64,000 nucleotides of DNA from Mycobacterium triplex (GTDB lineage Bacteria; Actinomycetota; Actinomycetes; Mycobacteriales; Mycobacteriaceae): contig NZ_HG964446.1 of NCBI RefSeq assembly GCF_000689255.1, positions 1 to 64,000 of the forward strand, given 5' to 3'. Numbering within the stretch: position 1 is the first letter of the stretch; the number at the start of each line of letters is the position of its first letter. This document shows positions 28,852 through 37,519 of this stretch, one piece after another. Below the pieces are notes generated by a model. The model worked only from the letters and a program-made list of their open reading frames with translations. It was not told where the DNA came from and did no database searches. Position numbers and translations under genes: made by a program.

Positions 28852-29661
28852 CTACCGCGCGGCCTGAGATGGTTCTTCTGCTTCTACGATTGGAGGTGGC
28901 GCGTCTTTATTCCCCTTGCCGGCCCACTGCGCGAGGACGTTAAATACTTTCAAAATTGCGAGCAATAAACGTAACTTGATCGGCAGTTCAAGCTTGCTTC
29001 CTGTGGGCGCCGATTTCGGGTCAGGAGACCAATCTGAATAACGATTGCCAGAGAGAAAGCTGTCAACTCCGCGCTCGACCATTTCAGCAATCTGAATATC
29101 GGTAGCTGATCCCAGTCTATCTTTCACCGTTTTACGATAAGGCTCAGGGAATTTGCTATACAAATCTTCAAGCACTTCGTTGTGGATGGATTCAGCGACG
29201 CTGTCACGTACTAAATTGATCGCTGTTGCACGACTGCTCGTTTCAATTCTATTTTTCAACCAGTCAGTTAGCTTTACTACAGAGTATCGGTAGACAACTG
29301 CCACGATTGCCATCGTCAAGGCAACGGCAGCTGCCGCAAAGGGCCATATCAGATGCTTTGTCGTGATACCCAGGACGATGGTAATTGTCAAAATTATGAT
29401 TACTATGATCAATACCCCACCGGAGAATATATAAAGTCCGATCTTGTCTTCTACGGATAGGAAAAGCGCACGCTTGTCCACGTAATGCGCTAAGGAGATG
29501 TGAACAAGTGACGGGCACGGCAGCTTTTCTAAAATCGCGAGGTCTTGAAGAAGGATTTCTCTACGACTTTTACGATCTTTCCAGAGACCTATTAGGGCGG
29601 AAACTATCACTCCGCTTGCCGCGATGATGGCGACACACAGCTTCAGGGTCCAGTCGCTCAT
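28852..29661 (-). CDS. Membrane protein of unknown function in the AT-rich insertion
   Basis: 269 aa, ATG 29661. Three predicted membrane segments: about 8-27 (LCVAIIAASGVIVSALIGLW), 76-100 and 104-126. A basic stretch KDRKSRREILLQD follows the first. The C-terminal half is cytosolic and helical (AINLVRDSVAESIHNEVLED) with a Pro/Glu-rich tail. No family was recognised. Codon use is far more AT-rich than in neighbouring genes, a sign of transfer. It lies 208 nt downstream of the P-loop ATPase on the same strand and may be co-transcribed with it. Confidence 0.65.
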   Translation of the reverse strand: MSDWTLKLCVAIIAASGVIVSALIGLWKDRKSRREILLQDLAILEKLPCPSLVHISLAHYVDKRALFLSVEDKIGLYIFSGGVLIIVIIILTITIVLGITTKHLIWPFAAAAVALTMAIVAVVYRYSVVKLTDWLKNRIETSSRATAINLVRDSVAESIHNEVLEDLYSKFPEPYRKTVKDRLGSATDIQIAEMVERGVDSFLSGNRYSDWSPDPKSAPTGSKLELPIKLRLLLAILKVFNVLAQWAGKGNKDAPPPIVEAEEPSQAAR

Positions 29662-29869
29662 CCCTGTAACGGTGCCAGATGTCAGCGATTATCGTCTTCC
29701 TCGACACGCGCTTGCATTGCGCCATCGAACCGCTGGCTGGGTTGAGAGGGGCGATATGCGGCTCGGCGAAAGAGCAAAGGCAGAGAGACGGGGTCGCACT
29801 AGTCAGCATTACGCCTGTTGTGGAGGGACTGATGTGACGGGAACTCGACTCGGCTACGCCGGTGCAGCA

Positions 29870-31363
29870 TCAGCCTTTCGCTTCACGAGTGCCGAGATAG
29901 GTCCGAAACATCGGATGCACCTGGAAGCGCTTGATGGGGCTTAGATTCAGAGTGGCCACCTGATAGGCACCCAAGTAAGTGCTCCCGCTCCGGACATGAC
30001 CTTTAATTCCGCCCACGGCCTGCGCACGTAGGAAACCTATTCGCCAAAGAACGTCGATGAGAGCGTGGGGCTCCATTTCATTGAGCCATCGTAGAGAGTC
30101 AGAAGCAGAACGATCTTGAAGAATTAGCTCCATACAGAGCTCTTCCAACGTCTCGCGATCTAGAGTGTGCGGCAGCCCACGGAAGGCTTCAAACACTTTT
30201 AATAAGTCCGGATATTGCAGGCGAAACTCTGCCGCGATATCCTTTGCGCGATCTTCCGAGTAGATTGGTTCAGCAATAGAAATTAATCCATAACCTAGGG
30301 GAAGCTCCTGCCCAGCCTCCCTGGCCGCATCAGTCACTTGGCTACAGAACTGTATTATCTCACGGGGCCGATATAGAGTGCGGTCAACTAGATAGTTAAA
30401 GGACTTACTCTGTCTGTAGTTTAGGACATCGGTAAAGAATTGCGCCCATAGGAAGTCATCGGATGGCAAAGGATTCCAATAATTCTTTGGATACCTTCTA
30501 ACCAAGCTATAACGCAAGCGAGCGCAGATAAGCTTCCGAAGGCCGTCCTCATCCCACCTAATGTACTCGATTAAGTCCCGATACTTCTGCGCATCTTCGT
30601 ATAGAGCAGGGATATTCTCGTATAGTTCCTGCCTTAAGCTCATATACACAGTCAGGTTGGTTGAGAGCTGATTGATCGACAGGCAGGCCTGAAAGAGTCC
30701 CGCTACAAACGCTTGTGCATCTTCGCTTGCGTCCCATCCGCGGTCCAGTTCGTCTACGAATACTATGACACGCTTCGAAGCCAGGACCTCCTTCAAGGCG
30801 GGAAGTAGATTGTTAATCTCCTCCAACTTATACAACTTCTCGAGTTCTCGTGTTTGCAGAGCGGCTTCGTACTTGCCGATCTTCACACCTTCGATGCGCT
30901 TCAAGTACGAAATTAGCGACGATAGCTTGCTCGGCTGGCCCCCGCTATGGTTATCGCGAATATATCGAGTAATCGCCCCGAGCGAGCTTTTCTTCGTTAC
31001 GCCGCTAGTGTTCGTCGCAATACTTTTCATAACAGAGACATAGATTAGATATTTCCATGCAACTGAGTAAGCGCCATGCTTGGCCCAGGAACCTTCGCGC
31101 TCGCTTGCCATAAGCTCTTGGAGTAGCTCATAGGAGTAGTCTTCCGGTGCGAGATCAATAACAATTGTCGCTTGAGATTTGGCCTTTTTAGCCAGGATCT
31201 GAAATATCGCGCTCTTGCCCGCACCTCTATTGCCGATAATTATCGTTTTTGTGCGGTCAGCCACACGTCGATATGCTTCGCTTTCGACGAAGTACTCTTC
31301 GAGTCCTTTTTCAATATCCCGCTCGGCGGCGGGCGCTCCAAGACTTACGTGACTAAGTCTCAT
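29870..31363 (-). CDS. P-loop ATPase, Sll1717-like, in the AT-rich insertion
   Basis: 497 aa from ATG 31363 (a TTG at 31381 adds six residues). Walker A IIGNRGAGKSA (residues about 44-51) and Walker B VIVFVDELDRGWD near 214 define an AAA/STAND-like NTPase. ARLRYSLVRRYP and YRPREIIQFCSQV resemble sensor and lid regions. The C-terminal about 120 residues look like a winged-helix part. It resembles the group known as P-loop ATPase, Sll1717 family, found in genomic islands and suspected in phage defence. AT-rich codon use marks it as acquired. The family assignment is from memory of the motif pattern. Confidence 0.75.
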   Translation of the reverse strand: MRLSHVSLGAPAAERDIEKGLEEYFVESEAYRRVADRTKTIIIGNRGAGKSAIFQILAKKAKSQATIVIDLAPEDYSYELLQELMASEREGSWAKHGAYSVAWKYLIYVSVMKSIATNTSGVTKKSSLGAITRYIRDNHSGGQPSKLSSLISYLKRIEGVKIGKYEAALQTRELEKLYKLEEINNLLPALKEVLASKRVIVFVDELDRGWDASEDAQAFVAGLFQACLSINQLSTNLTVYMSLRQELYENIPALYEDAQKYRDLIEYIRWDEDGLRKLICARLRYSLVRRYPKNYWNPLPSDDFLWAQFFTDVLNYRQSKSFNYLVDRTLYRPREIIQFCSQVTDAAREAGQELPLGYGLISIAEPIYSEDRAKDIAAEFRLQYPDLLKVFEAFRGLPHTLDRETLEELCMELILQDRSASDSLRWLNEMEPHALIDVLWRIGFLRAQAVGGIKGHVRSGSTYLGAYQVATLNLSPIKRFQVHPMFRTYLGTREAKG

Positions 31364-31519
31364 TGATTGCAACCTGGCCAATTTACTGTTTCCTCGATGT
31401 TTGAACAGATCGTTAGCAACTTCACCAATTATTCTGATGCCGTTTCAGCAATCTTAGGACGCGCAAGCCCCTGTGGCACGGATTTGGCGGCGCTGATCGA
31501 AGGAGTCGGCTGGCAATTC

Positions 31520-31552
31520 CTAAGCGTTGACTCAGCGACTCGTCTGTACCTT
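31520..31552 (+). promoter_or_regulatory. Response-regulator box and -10 element before the first COG4705-like gene
   Basis: Direct repeat CTAAGCG-TTGA-CTCAGCG (31520-31537; two 7-mers, 4-bp spacer, 11-bp period) followed by TACCTT (31547-31552), a TANNNT -10. The -10 begins 27 bp after the first repeat base and lies 8 nt before ATG 31561, so the mRNA is nearly leaderless. The repeat covers the -35 region, as expected for activation by an OmpR-family regulator. The same geometry occurs at three other sites in this window. Confidence 0.7.
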
Positions 31553-31560
31553 CGGGCGCC

Positions 31561-32820
31561 ATGAGTCAGACAATGCCTTCCCCTGCCGTTAAAACTCCCC
31601 GCGTGATGCTCAGCAAGGTTCCTGAGGTCACGGTGTGGTTCTGGATCATCAAGATCCTCTGCACGACCGTCGGCGAGAGCTTCGCCGATTGGATCAGTAC
31701 CACTGTGGGACTTGGCCTTAACGTCACCGCGCTGATCTTCACCGTCGCCCTCGGGGTCGTCCTCGGCTTCCAGTTGGTGCTCGACCGCTACCTGCCGACC
31801 GTCTACTGGCTGGCGGTTGTCGTGCTGAGCATCACGGGCACGCTGTACACCGACCTGCTGACCGACGAGCTCCATATACCGCTGGCGGTGAGCACGGCCG
31901 TGTTCGCGGCGGCGTTGGCCGTTGTCTTCGCGATCTGGTACATGCGGGAGCACACCCTGTCCATCCACAGCATCGTCACCACACCGCGGGAGTTGTTCTA
32001 CTGGCTGGCCGTGCTGGTCACGTTCGCCCTGGGCACTGCCGTGGGCGACTGGACGCTGCAGCTCACCGGTTGGGGGCCGGGCACCTCGGTGCTGCTGCCG
32101 GCTGGCCTCATCGCATCGATTGCGATCGGCTGGCGGGCGGGCGCCAACCCGGTGCTGTCCTTCTGGCTGGCCTACATTCTGACCCGTCCGCTGGGCGCCA
32201 ACCTCGGCGACTGGCTGGCCTCCTCCCCGGCCAACCACGGTCTGGGCTGGGGAACCACGATCACCAGCGCCATCTTTTTGGCCGCGATCCTCGCCACGGT
32301 CGGGTATCTGATGGTCAGCCGCACCGACGTCATCGGCAGCGAACTCCCAACCCGCGCAACGACTGTCACCACGACACCCGTACGCGAGCGGCTGATGCTC
32401 GGTTACTACGCGATGGTGGCAGTCGTCACCGGTGCGGTGCTGATCTGGGGCGGCCAGGGTCATTCCGGCGCCGAGGAAGGCGACGAGGAATCGGACGCAG
32501 CTCCCGCGATCACCGCCCCCGCCGCGCCCGGACAACTCACGGCGGCCTTCCCGCCGGCCGAGGTCGCCAGATTCCGATCCATCACCCAGGACACGCTTTC
32601 CAAGTTGCAGGCCGGCGATCAGGGCGGCGCGCAGACCCGCATCACCGACCTGGAAACGGCGTGGGATGACGACGAGTCGAAGTTGAAGCCGATGGACCGA
32701 AACGCGTGGCACACCCTCGACAAGCAGATCGATGGCGTGCTGGCCGCCGTGCGGGCCCGCACCCCGAACCCGGCCATCGAGACACAGCAGCTGACCGCGT
32801 TGTTGACGGCCCTGCGGTAG
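31561..32820 (+). CDS. COG4705-like membrane protein with four internal repeats and a C-terminal helical domain
   Basis: 419 aa. Four repeats of about 60 residues, each with the pattern (F/Y)W-x8-(T/L)xG(E/T)xxxD: VWFWIIKILCTTVGESFADW, VYWLAVVVLSITGTLYTDLL, FYWLAVLVTFALGTAVGDW, FWLAYILTRPLGANLGDWL. Each repeat has two hydrophobic helices, so about eight membrane segments in total. A ninth (LGYYAMVAVVTGAVLIW) leads to a soluble C-terminal domain of about 130 residues with helices DTLSKLQAGDQGGAQTRITD and NAWHTLDKQIDGVLAAV. The histidine kinase gene starts 14 nt after the stop, so the two are co-transcribed. Function unknown; a sensor partner or transporter is plausible. Confidence 0.8.
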   Translation: MSQTMPSPAVKTPRVMLSKVPEVTVWFWIIKILCTTVGESFADWISTTVGLGLNVTALIFTVALGVVLGFQLVLDRYLPTVYWLAVVVLSITGTLYTDLLTDELHIPLAVSTAVFAAALAVVFAIWYMREHTLSIHSIVTTPRELFYWLAVLVTFALGTAVGDWTLQLTGWGPGTSVLLPAGLIASIAIGWRAGANPVLSFWLAYILTRPLGANLGDWLASSPANHGLGWGTTITSAIFLAAILATVGYLMVSRTDVIGSELPTRATTVTTTPVRERLMLGYYAMVAVVTGAVLIWGGQGHSGAEEGDEESDAAPAITAPAAPGQLTAAFPPAEVARFRSITQDTLSKLQAGDQGGAQTRITDLETAWDDDESKLKPMDRNAWHTLDKQIDGVLAAVRARTPNPAIETQQLTALLTALR

Positions 32821-32834
32821 TACGGTCCGTGCTG

Positions 32835-34253
32835 ATGGCACATTCAGGCCGGAAGCCGACGCTGTTGCACCCACGCGCGTGGAGCATCTCGGCGCGCTCG
32901 GCATTGGTCTCGGCGACCGTCATCCTGGTGGCGTTGGCCGTGGCCGGCGCGATCCTGCTGTTGGTGCTGTACTTCGCGTTGATTTCGGCCGCCGACGACG
33001 CCGCGGCGAGTCGCCTTCGCGACATCGCCAAGACGCTGCAGTCGGAGACCACGCCCGATATCGATCCGCCGCTGCTGGCCACCGACCAACGCATCGTCGC
33101 CGTGCAAATTCTCGACGGGGCCGGCCATTCGGTGGCCTCGTCGAGTTCCACACCGGAGCCCCCGATGGTGGCACTCGACGCGCTCGGAAGCACTCCCCGG
33201 ATCGGGATCACGGGCGCCGCGGTGCGGATGCGCGAGGTCCGGGTATCGGGGCAGGCGCTCGACACGCCGACCGGACGTTACCTCGTGCTTGTCGGCGCCG
33301 GCACCGAGGACGTGGAGACCACCGTGTTCGCGGTGGCGATCGGCCTGGCCGCGGCCGCGCCGTTGGTGATCGCGGCGGCGGGCGTGGCCACCTACCTGCT
33401 GGTGCGACGGTCGCTGAGGTCGGTGGAGGCGATTCGCTCCCGCGTTGCCGACATCAGCGCTTCCGACCTTGCGGAGCGGGTGCCAGAACCACCCCAGCGT
33501 GACGAAATCTTCACGCTGGCAACGACAATGAACCAGATGCTTTCCCGTCTCGAATCCAGCCAAGCCGCCCAGCGCCGGTTCATCGCCGACGCCTCCCATG
33601 AGCTGCGCAGCCCGCTGTCCACCGTGATCTCGGCGCTCGAGGTCGGCGTCGCTCACCCCGAACTGCTCGACGATTCACTCGCTGTCGACACCCTGCTGCC
33701 GGAAGCGCGACGGATGCAGACCCTGGTGGAAGACCTGTTGTTGTTGGCCCGCGCCGACGAACGAGGATTGGCGCTTCGTCACGCGGACACCGACATCGAC
33801 GATCTGGTCGTCACCGAGGTCACCCGGCTGCGGCGCGAGACGGCGCTGGACGTGCACGCCGAACTCGCCCCGACGCGGCTAGTCGGTGACGCGGGCGCGC
33901 TGGCGCGCGTGCTGCGCAACCTTCTCGACAATGCGGCGCGACATGCGACGTCGCGGGTGGAGGTGACCGTGCGACCCGAGGCCGGTCAAGCCTGCCTGAC
34001 CGTGGCCGACGACGGCCCCGGGATCGCACCGGCCGACCGGCAAAGGGTGTTCGAGCGGTTCGTGCGACTGGACGCCGACCGCTCCCGCAGCGGCGGGGGC
34101 ACGGGACTCGGACTGGCCATCGTGTTCGAAATCGTGGCCGCGCACGGCGGTAGCGTGCGGATCGACGACCGTCCCGGCGGCGGCACCGCGGTGATCGTTC
34201 AGCTCCCGCTGGACGCCTCGACGCCGGCGTCGTCCTCGGCGTCCAGCCGGTAG
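32835..34253 (+). CDS. Sensor histidine kinase
   Basis: 472 aa from ATG 32835 (GTG 32829 possible). TM1 about 21-50, extracytoplasmic sensor part 51-162, TM2 163-190, HAMP to about 240. The HisKA domain has ADASHELRSPLSTV with phosphorylated His255; the ATPase domain has the N-box LLDNAARHA, G1 DDGPGI and G2 GTGLGLAIVFEI. A full-length EnvZ-type kinase. Its 3' end overlaps the 3' end of the response regulator gene on the opposite strand by 55 nt. It follows the COG4705-like gene by 14 nt. It is likely the partner of that regulator. Confidence 0.9.
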   Translation: MAHSGRKPTLLHPRAWSISARSALVSATVILVALAVAGAILLLVLYFALISAADDAAASRLRDIAKTLQSETTPDIDPPLLATDQRIVAVQILDGAGHSVASSSSTPEPPMVALDALGSTPRIGITGAAVRMREVRVSGQALDTPTGRYLVLVGAGTEDVETTVFAVAIGLAAAAPLVIAAAGVATYLLVRRSLRSVEAIRSRVADISASDLAERVPEPPQRDEIFTLATTMNQMLSRLESSQAAQRRFIADASHELRSPLSTVISALEVGVAHPELLDDSLAVDTLLPEARRMQTLVEDLLLLARADERGLALRHADTDIDDLVVTEVTRLRRETALDVHAELAPTRLVGDAGALARVLRNLLDNAARHATSRVEVTVRPEAGQACLTVADDGPGIAPADRQRVFERFVRLDADRSRSGGGTGLGLAIVFEIVAAHGGSVRIDDRPGGGTAVIVQLPLDASTPASSSASSR

Positions 34254-34903
34254 CCGACGCCCCGTACTGTCGCAATTGTGTTGGTGCCGAACGGGAAATC
34301 GATCTTGCGCCGCACATAGAAGACGTAGACCTCGACGAGGTTGTCGTCACCGGAGAAGTGCGGGTCCCAGACGTTGTGCAAGATATCGGTCTTACTCACC
34401 ACGGTGCCCTTGTTGCGCATCAGATAGTGCAGCAGCCCGTACTCGCGCGGTGTCAACGCGATCAAGTCGTCGTTGCGGCGCACGATGCGCCGCGCCGGAT
34501 CCAGCGACAAGGTGCCCGCGGTCAACACGACCGGACGGTGCGGGGCGCCGCGGCGAACCAGCGCCCGCAGCCGCGCGACCAGCACGATGAACGAAAACGG
34601 TTTGGTCAGATAGTCGTCGGCGCCCAAGTCGAACGCGTCCGCCTGCTCATAGTCGCCGTCTTTGGCAGACAACATCAACACCGGTGTCCACACCTGCGCC
34701 GCACGCATCCGGCGCACCACCTCGTAGCCGCTGATACCCGGCAGCATGATGTCCAAAATGATTGCGTCAAAACGGTTCTCGGTAGCCTCCCACAGCCCAT
34801 CGTGGCCGTTGTCGGCAGTCGTCACCACACATCCCTCGGCGCGCAAACCCATCGTCAGCGTCGCCGCCAGCCGCGGCTCGTCCTCGACGACCAGCACCTT
34901 CAC
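34199..34903 (-). CDS. OmpR/PhoB-family response regulator
   Basis: 234 aa from GTG 34903, which has AAGGAG 8 nt upstream; the frame extends to 34951 but without a better start. The receiver domain has acidic pair Glu7/Asp8, phosphorylated Asp51 in ILDIMLPG, and Lys101 in YLTKPF. The C-terminal winged helix has LTPREYGLLHYLMRNKG and the end RGVGYRL, where the recognition helix is VEVYVFYVRRKI. Transcribed convergently to the kinase with overlapping ends, unlike most two-component pairs. A CTAAGCG-N4-CTCAGCG box lies upstream of its promoter, so autoregulation is likely. Confidence 0.9.
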   Translation of the reverse strand: MKVLVVEDEPRLAATLTMGLRAEGCVVTTADNGHDGLWEATENRFDAIILDIMLPGISGYEVVRRMRAAQVWTPVLMLSAKDGDYEQADAFDLGADDYLTKPFSFIVLVARLRALVRRGAPHRPVVLTAGTLSLDPARRIVRRNDDLIALTPREYGLLHYLMRNKGTVVSKTDILHNVWDPHFSGDDNLVEVYVFYVRRKIDFPFGTNTIATVRGVGYRLDAEDDAGVEASSGS

Positions 34904-34983
34904 CCGCTCGACTCCTTCTTTGTCGGCGCTAGGCCACAAGACCCCTGGCAATCATCTTGCGCCTGGTCGAGCCCCATCGGACC

Positions 34984-35016
34984 ACGGTGGCAAAAGAACG
35001 CTGAGAAAGCGCTTAG
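34984..35016 (-). promoter_or_regulatory. Response-regulator box and -10 element before the regulator's own gene
   Basis: On the minus strand CTAAGCG-CTTT-CTCAGCG (35016 to 34999), then CACCGT (34989-34984), which keeps the essential A2 and T6 of the mycobacterial -10. Offset from first repeat base to -10 is 27 bp, as at the other sites. The predicted leader before GTG 34903 is about 75 nt. Confidence 0.6.
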
Positions 35017-35025
35017 GATCGCGCT

Positions 35026-35058
35026 CTCAGCGTCCTCTCAACTCGGCTGGGCGAGGAT
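35026..35058 (+). promoter_or_regulatory. Response-regulator box and -10 element before the second COG4705-like gene
   Basis: CTCAGCG-TCCT-CTCAACT (35026-35043), then GAGGAT (35053-35058) with A2 and T6 conserved, 27 bp from the first repeat base. The box is back-to-back with the minus-strand box (10 nt apart), so a shared control region drives both genes. Confidence 0.55.
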
Positions 35059-35120
35059 GAATACAGCGCCGGCAGACGCCGCGCGGCAGACACGGTCCGC
35101 ACATCGACAGGTGATCACCC

Positions 35121-35954
35121 ATGAGCGAGATGACGAAGCATGCGTTGAGCAAGGTTCCGGCGGTCACCCTTGGCTTTTGGGTCATCAAGGTGTTGGCGAC
35201 GACGCTGGGCGAGACGGGCGGCGACACCGTCACGATGACGCTGGATTGGGGATATCTGGCCGGTGTGGCGCTGTTCGGCGGCACGCTGGTGGCGCTGGTC
35301 GTCGCGCAGATTTTGGCCAGGCGCTATCACGCAATCCTGTACTGGCTCACCATTGTCGCGTCGACGACGTTCGGCACCGTGCTGGCCGACTTCGCCGACC
35401 GCTCGCTCGGGATCGGCTACGCGGGCGGATCGCTGCTACTGCTGTTCTTCCTGCTGGCCACCCTCGGGCTCTGGTATTGGTCGCAGGGATCGGTGTCGGT
35501 GAATACCGTCTCGACGCCGAAAGTCGAAGCGTTCTACTGGGCCACCATCACCTTTTCCCAGACCCTGGGCACGGCGCTCGGCGATTGGCTCGCCGACGAC
35601 GGCGGCCTCGGCTACGAGGGCGGGGCACTGGTGTTCGGCGTCGCGTTGCTCGTGGTCGCGGGCCTGTACTTCTGGACGAGCATTTCGCGCGTCACCCTGT
35701 TCTGGCTGGCTTTCATCCTGACTCGGCCCCTCGGCGCGACCGTCGGCGATTTCCTCGACAAACCCGTCGACCACGGCGGCCTCAACCTGAGCCGCCCGCT
35801 GGCCTCTGCGGTGCTCGCCGGCGTCATCATCGTCCTGCTGATCGTGCTGCCGCAGCGGCCGGGCCAGCATCCCGGCGCGGAGCAAGACGCCGAGGCGACG
35901 GAATCGGACGCGGTCGACGAGGCCTCGCGCGATGCCGGTCCCCGCACCAGCTGA
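35121..35954 (+). CDS. COG4705-like membrane protein with four internal repeats
   Basis: 277 aa, ATG 35121 with AGGTG 7 nt upstream. Paralogue of the protein at 31561, with the same start (LSKVP.VT..FW.IK). Four repeats: LGFWVIKVLATTLGETGGDT, LYWLTIVASTTFGTVLADF, FYWATITFSQTLGTALGDWL, LFWLAFILTRPLGATVGDFL, each followed by a second helix. Seven to eight membrane segments. Unlike its paralogue it ends in a short acidic tail (AEQDAEATESDAVDEAS) and lacks the soluble C-terminal domain. Divergent from the response regulator across 217 nt that hold two regulator boxes. Confidence 0.8.
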   Translation: MSEMTKHALSKVPAVTLGFWVIKVLATTLGETGGDTVTMTLDWGYLAGVALFGGTLVALVVAQILARRYHAILYWLTIVASTTFGTVLADFADRSLGIGYAGGSLLLLFFLLATLGLWYWSQGSVSVNTVSTPKVEAFYWATITFSQTLGTALGDWLADDGGLGYEGGALVFGVALLVVAGLYFWTSISRVTLFWLAFILTRPLGATVGDFLDKPVDHGGLNLSRPLASAVLAGVIIVLLIVLPQRPGQHPGAEQDAEATESDAVDEASRDAGPRTS

Positions 35955-35976
35955 CCGAGCTATCAGGGTCCGCTGC

Positions 35977-36294
35977 CTAATTTCCGCTGCCGCCGGTGTC
36001 GAGAAGTTCGGGGCAGTAAGCACTAGCGGCAGCGTGGGCGAACCGAGCGGCTTTGGCCATGGTGAAGGCCGGGTTGAGATCTTTGATGTCCCGGACGATG
36101 TCGAGCTGCGCGGTCCCTGAGCTAGCCAAATCGCAAACCTTTTGGCCCGCCTTGATCGCACGGTCCGGGCTCTGATAGGTGATGCCCGCGTTGCTGAGCG
36201 CGGCGAGAAACGCATCGTCAGACGAGTCGGCGTGAGCGGGTGCGGCCAGGCCGACCACGGCGACGACGGTTACCAGACGCGGTACGGCTTTCAT
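35977..36294 (-). CDS. Secreted DUF732 protein
   Basis: 105 aa, ATG 36294. Signal peptide RLVTVVAVVGLAAPAHA with likely cleavage after AHA. The mature 80 residues have the DUF732 pattern DDAFLAALSNAGITYQSPDRAIKAG in parts, with two cysteines (GQKVCDL and SAYCPEL) that probably form a disulfide. DUF732 proteins are small secreted mycobacterial proteins of unknown role. It follows the PPE gene by 7 nt on the same strand, so it is probably the third gene of the PPE transcript. Confidence 0.8.
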   Translation of the reverse strand: MKAVPRLVTVVAVVGLAAPAHADSSDDAFLAALSNAGITYQSPDRAIKAGQKVCDLASSGTAQLDIVRDIKDLNPAFTMAKAARFAHAAASAYCPELLDTGGSGN

Positions 36295-36301
36295 CTGTCC
36301 C

Positions 36302-37504
36302 CTAACCTGCGGCCGGAGGGCGCCCGATGACGCGGGGGCGGAACCCGTAGATGGGGTCGGCGAATTCGTCTTCGTGAGGACCGGGAATGCCGGCCAGCGG
36401 GACCCCGGGCATGCCCACTGCCCCTACCTCTTCCATCACCATCGGGGTGGCGGCGCCAAAGCCGTGGTATGCCCCGGCCCCGATCCGAGTCGTCGTGGCA
36501 ACCGTGCTGACCGTACCGCCGGCGCCGGCCCAACTCGCCGGGGCGGAAAGGGTTCCCACCAAGCTGGCCTGGCCCAAGGCCGCCGATGCTCCCGCGCCGG
36601 GCAAACTCGTCGTCGCGGACGCCAGCGCGGGTGCACTGGCAAGACCCGCGGCCAAGTCCTCCAGCCCCGACGTGCTTGCGCCGACTGCACCCAGGCCGTT
36701 GATCGTCACCCATGAATCGACAAATGCCGTCGGGTTCAGGATCCCGTTGGTGGTGAAAGCGTTGGACAGGCCCGAGACGGAGGCGTTGTTGAGGAAGGCC
36801 CCGATCAGATTCTCGTTGGAGTTGCTGAAAAGGTTCATAATGCCGGCAAGGCCCTCGGTGGACGTATTCGAATTGGGCGAAAGGCCAAGCCAATCCCAGA
36901 TACTGGTCGCCTGAGTCGCAGCAGGCGCCGCCAGGGCGTTGTCGACCGCCTCGGCCTGCCGGGCCCTCCCGCCCACGGTGGTGTCGGACTGCGGTTGGCT
37001 GAACGGCGTCATCTCGCTGGCGGCGCGCGACGCGCTGCTGTAGCTGGTCATTGCCGAGGCATCCTGTGCCCACATCTCGCCATACTGGGCTTCGGTGGTC
37101 GCGATCGCCCCGGTGTTTTGACCGAAGATGTTGCTCGCCACCAGGTTTGCCTGCAAGCTGCGGTTGGCCGCGACGACCGGCGGGGGCACTGTCGCGGCAA
37201 TCGCCGCCTCATATGCGGCGGCCGCCGCGTTGGCCTGCGCGCCGGCTTGCTCAGCCGCCGCCGCGGTGGTCTCCAGCCACTCGACATAGGGTTGGACCGC
37301 CGCCGCCATCTTCACCGAAGCCGGGCCCAGCCAGCCCTCACTAACCAGCGAGTTGATTACTGCATCGTAACTGGTTGCCGCGGAACGCAATTCAGTAGCC
37401 ATGGCATTCCATGCGGCCGCGGCCGCCAGCATTGATCCCGCCCCAGGGCCGGCGTACATCTTCGCCGAGTTGACTTCCGGCGGTAACGCCCCAAAATTCA
37501 ACAT
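36302..37504 (-). CDS. PPE family protein (SVP-type, degenerate SVP motif)
   Basis: 400 aa from ATG 37504 with AGGAG 7 nt upstream (a GTG at 37507 also possible). The PPE domain (1-180) begins [19 protein letters not shown] with PPE at 8-10 and has the helix-pair motif WLGPAS, a YxxxD/E-like region, and [12 protein letters not shown]. The C-terminal half has the PPE-SVP motif in altered form, GTLSAPASW instead of GxxSVPxxW, and the shared ending [18 protein letters not shown] proteins are exported by ESX type VII secretion, usually with a PE partner. No PE gene is adjacent. Second gene after its paralogue. Confidence 0.92.
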   Translation of the reverse strand: MLNFGALPPEVNSAKMYAGPGAGSMLAAAAAWNAMATELRSAATSYDAVINSLVSEGWLGPASVKMAAAVQPYVEWLETTAAAAEQAGAQANAAAAAYEAAIAATVPPPVVAANRSLQANLVASNIFGQNTGAIATTEAQYGEMWAQDASAMTSYSSASRAASEMTPFSQPQSDTTVGGRARQAEAVDNALAAPAATQATSIWDWLGLSPNSNTSTEGLAGIMNLFSNSNENLIGAFLNNASVSGLSNAFTTNGILNPTAFVDSWVTINGLGAVGASTSGLEDLAAGLASAPALASATTSLPGAGASAALGQASLVGTLSAPASWAGAGGTVSTVATTTRIGAGAYHGFGAATPMVMEEVGAVGMPGVPLAGIPGPHEDEFADPIYGFRPRVIGRPPAAG

Positions 37505-37519
37505 CACATTTCTCCTGAA

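Noticed and set aside
28549..31560. Attachment-site duplication of the tRNA-Pro 3' end bordering the AT-rich insertion
   Set aside because: No repeat of the T arm or acceptor end was found up to 31560, and no integrase gene is present.
31367..31564. A 65-residue plus-strand frame at the end of the AT-rich block
   Set aside because: No similarity recognised, no ribosome site, and its 3' half contains the regulator box and -10 of the next gene.
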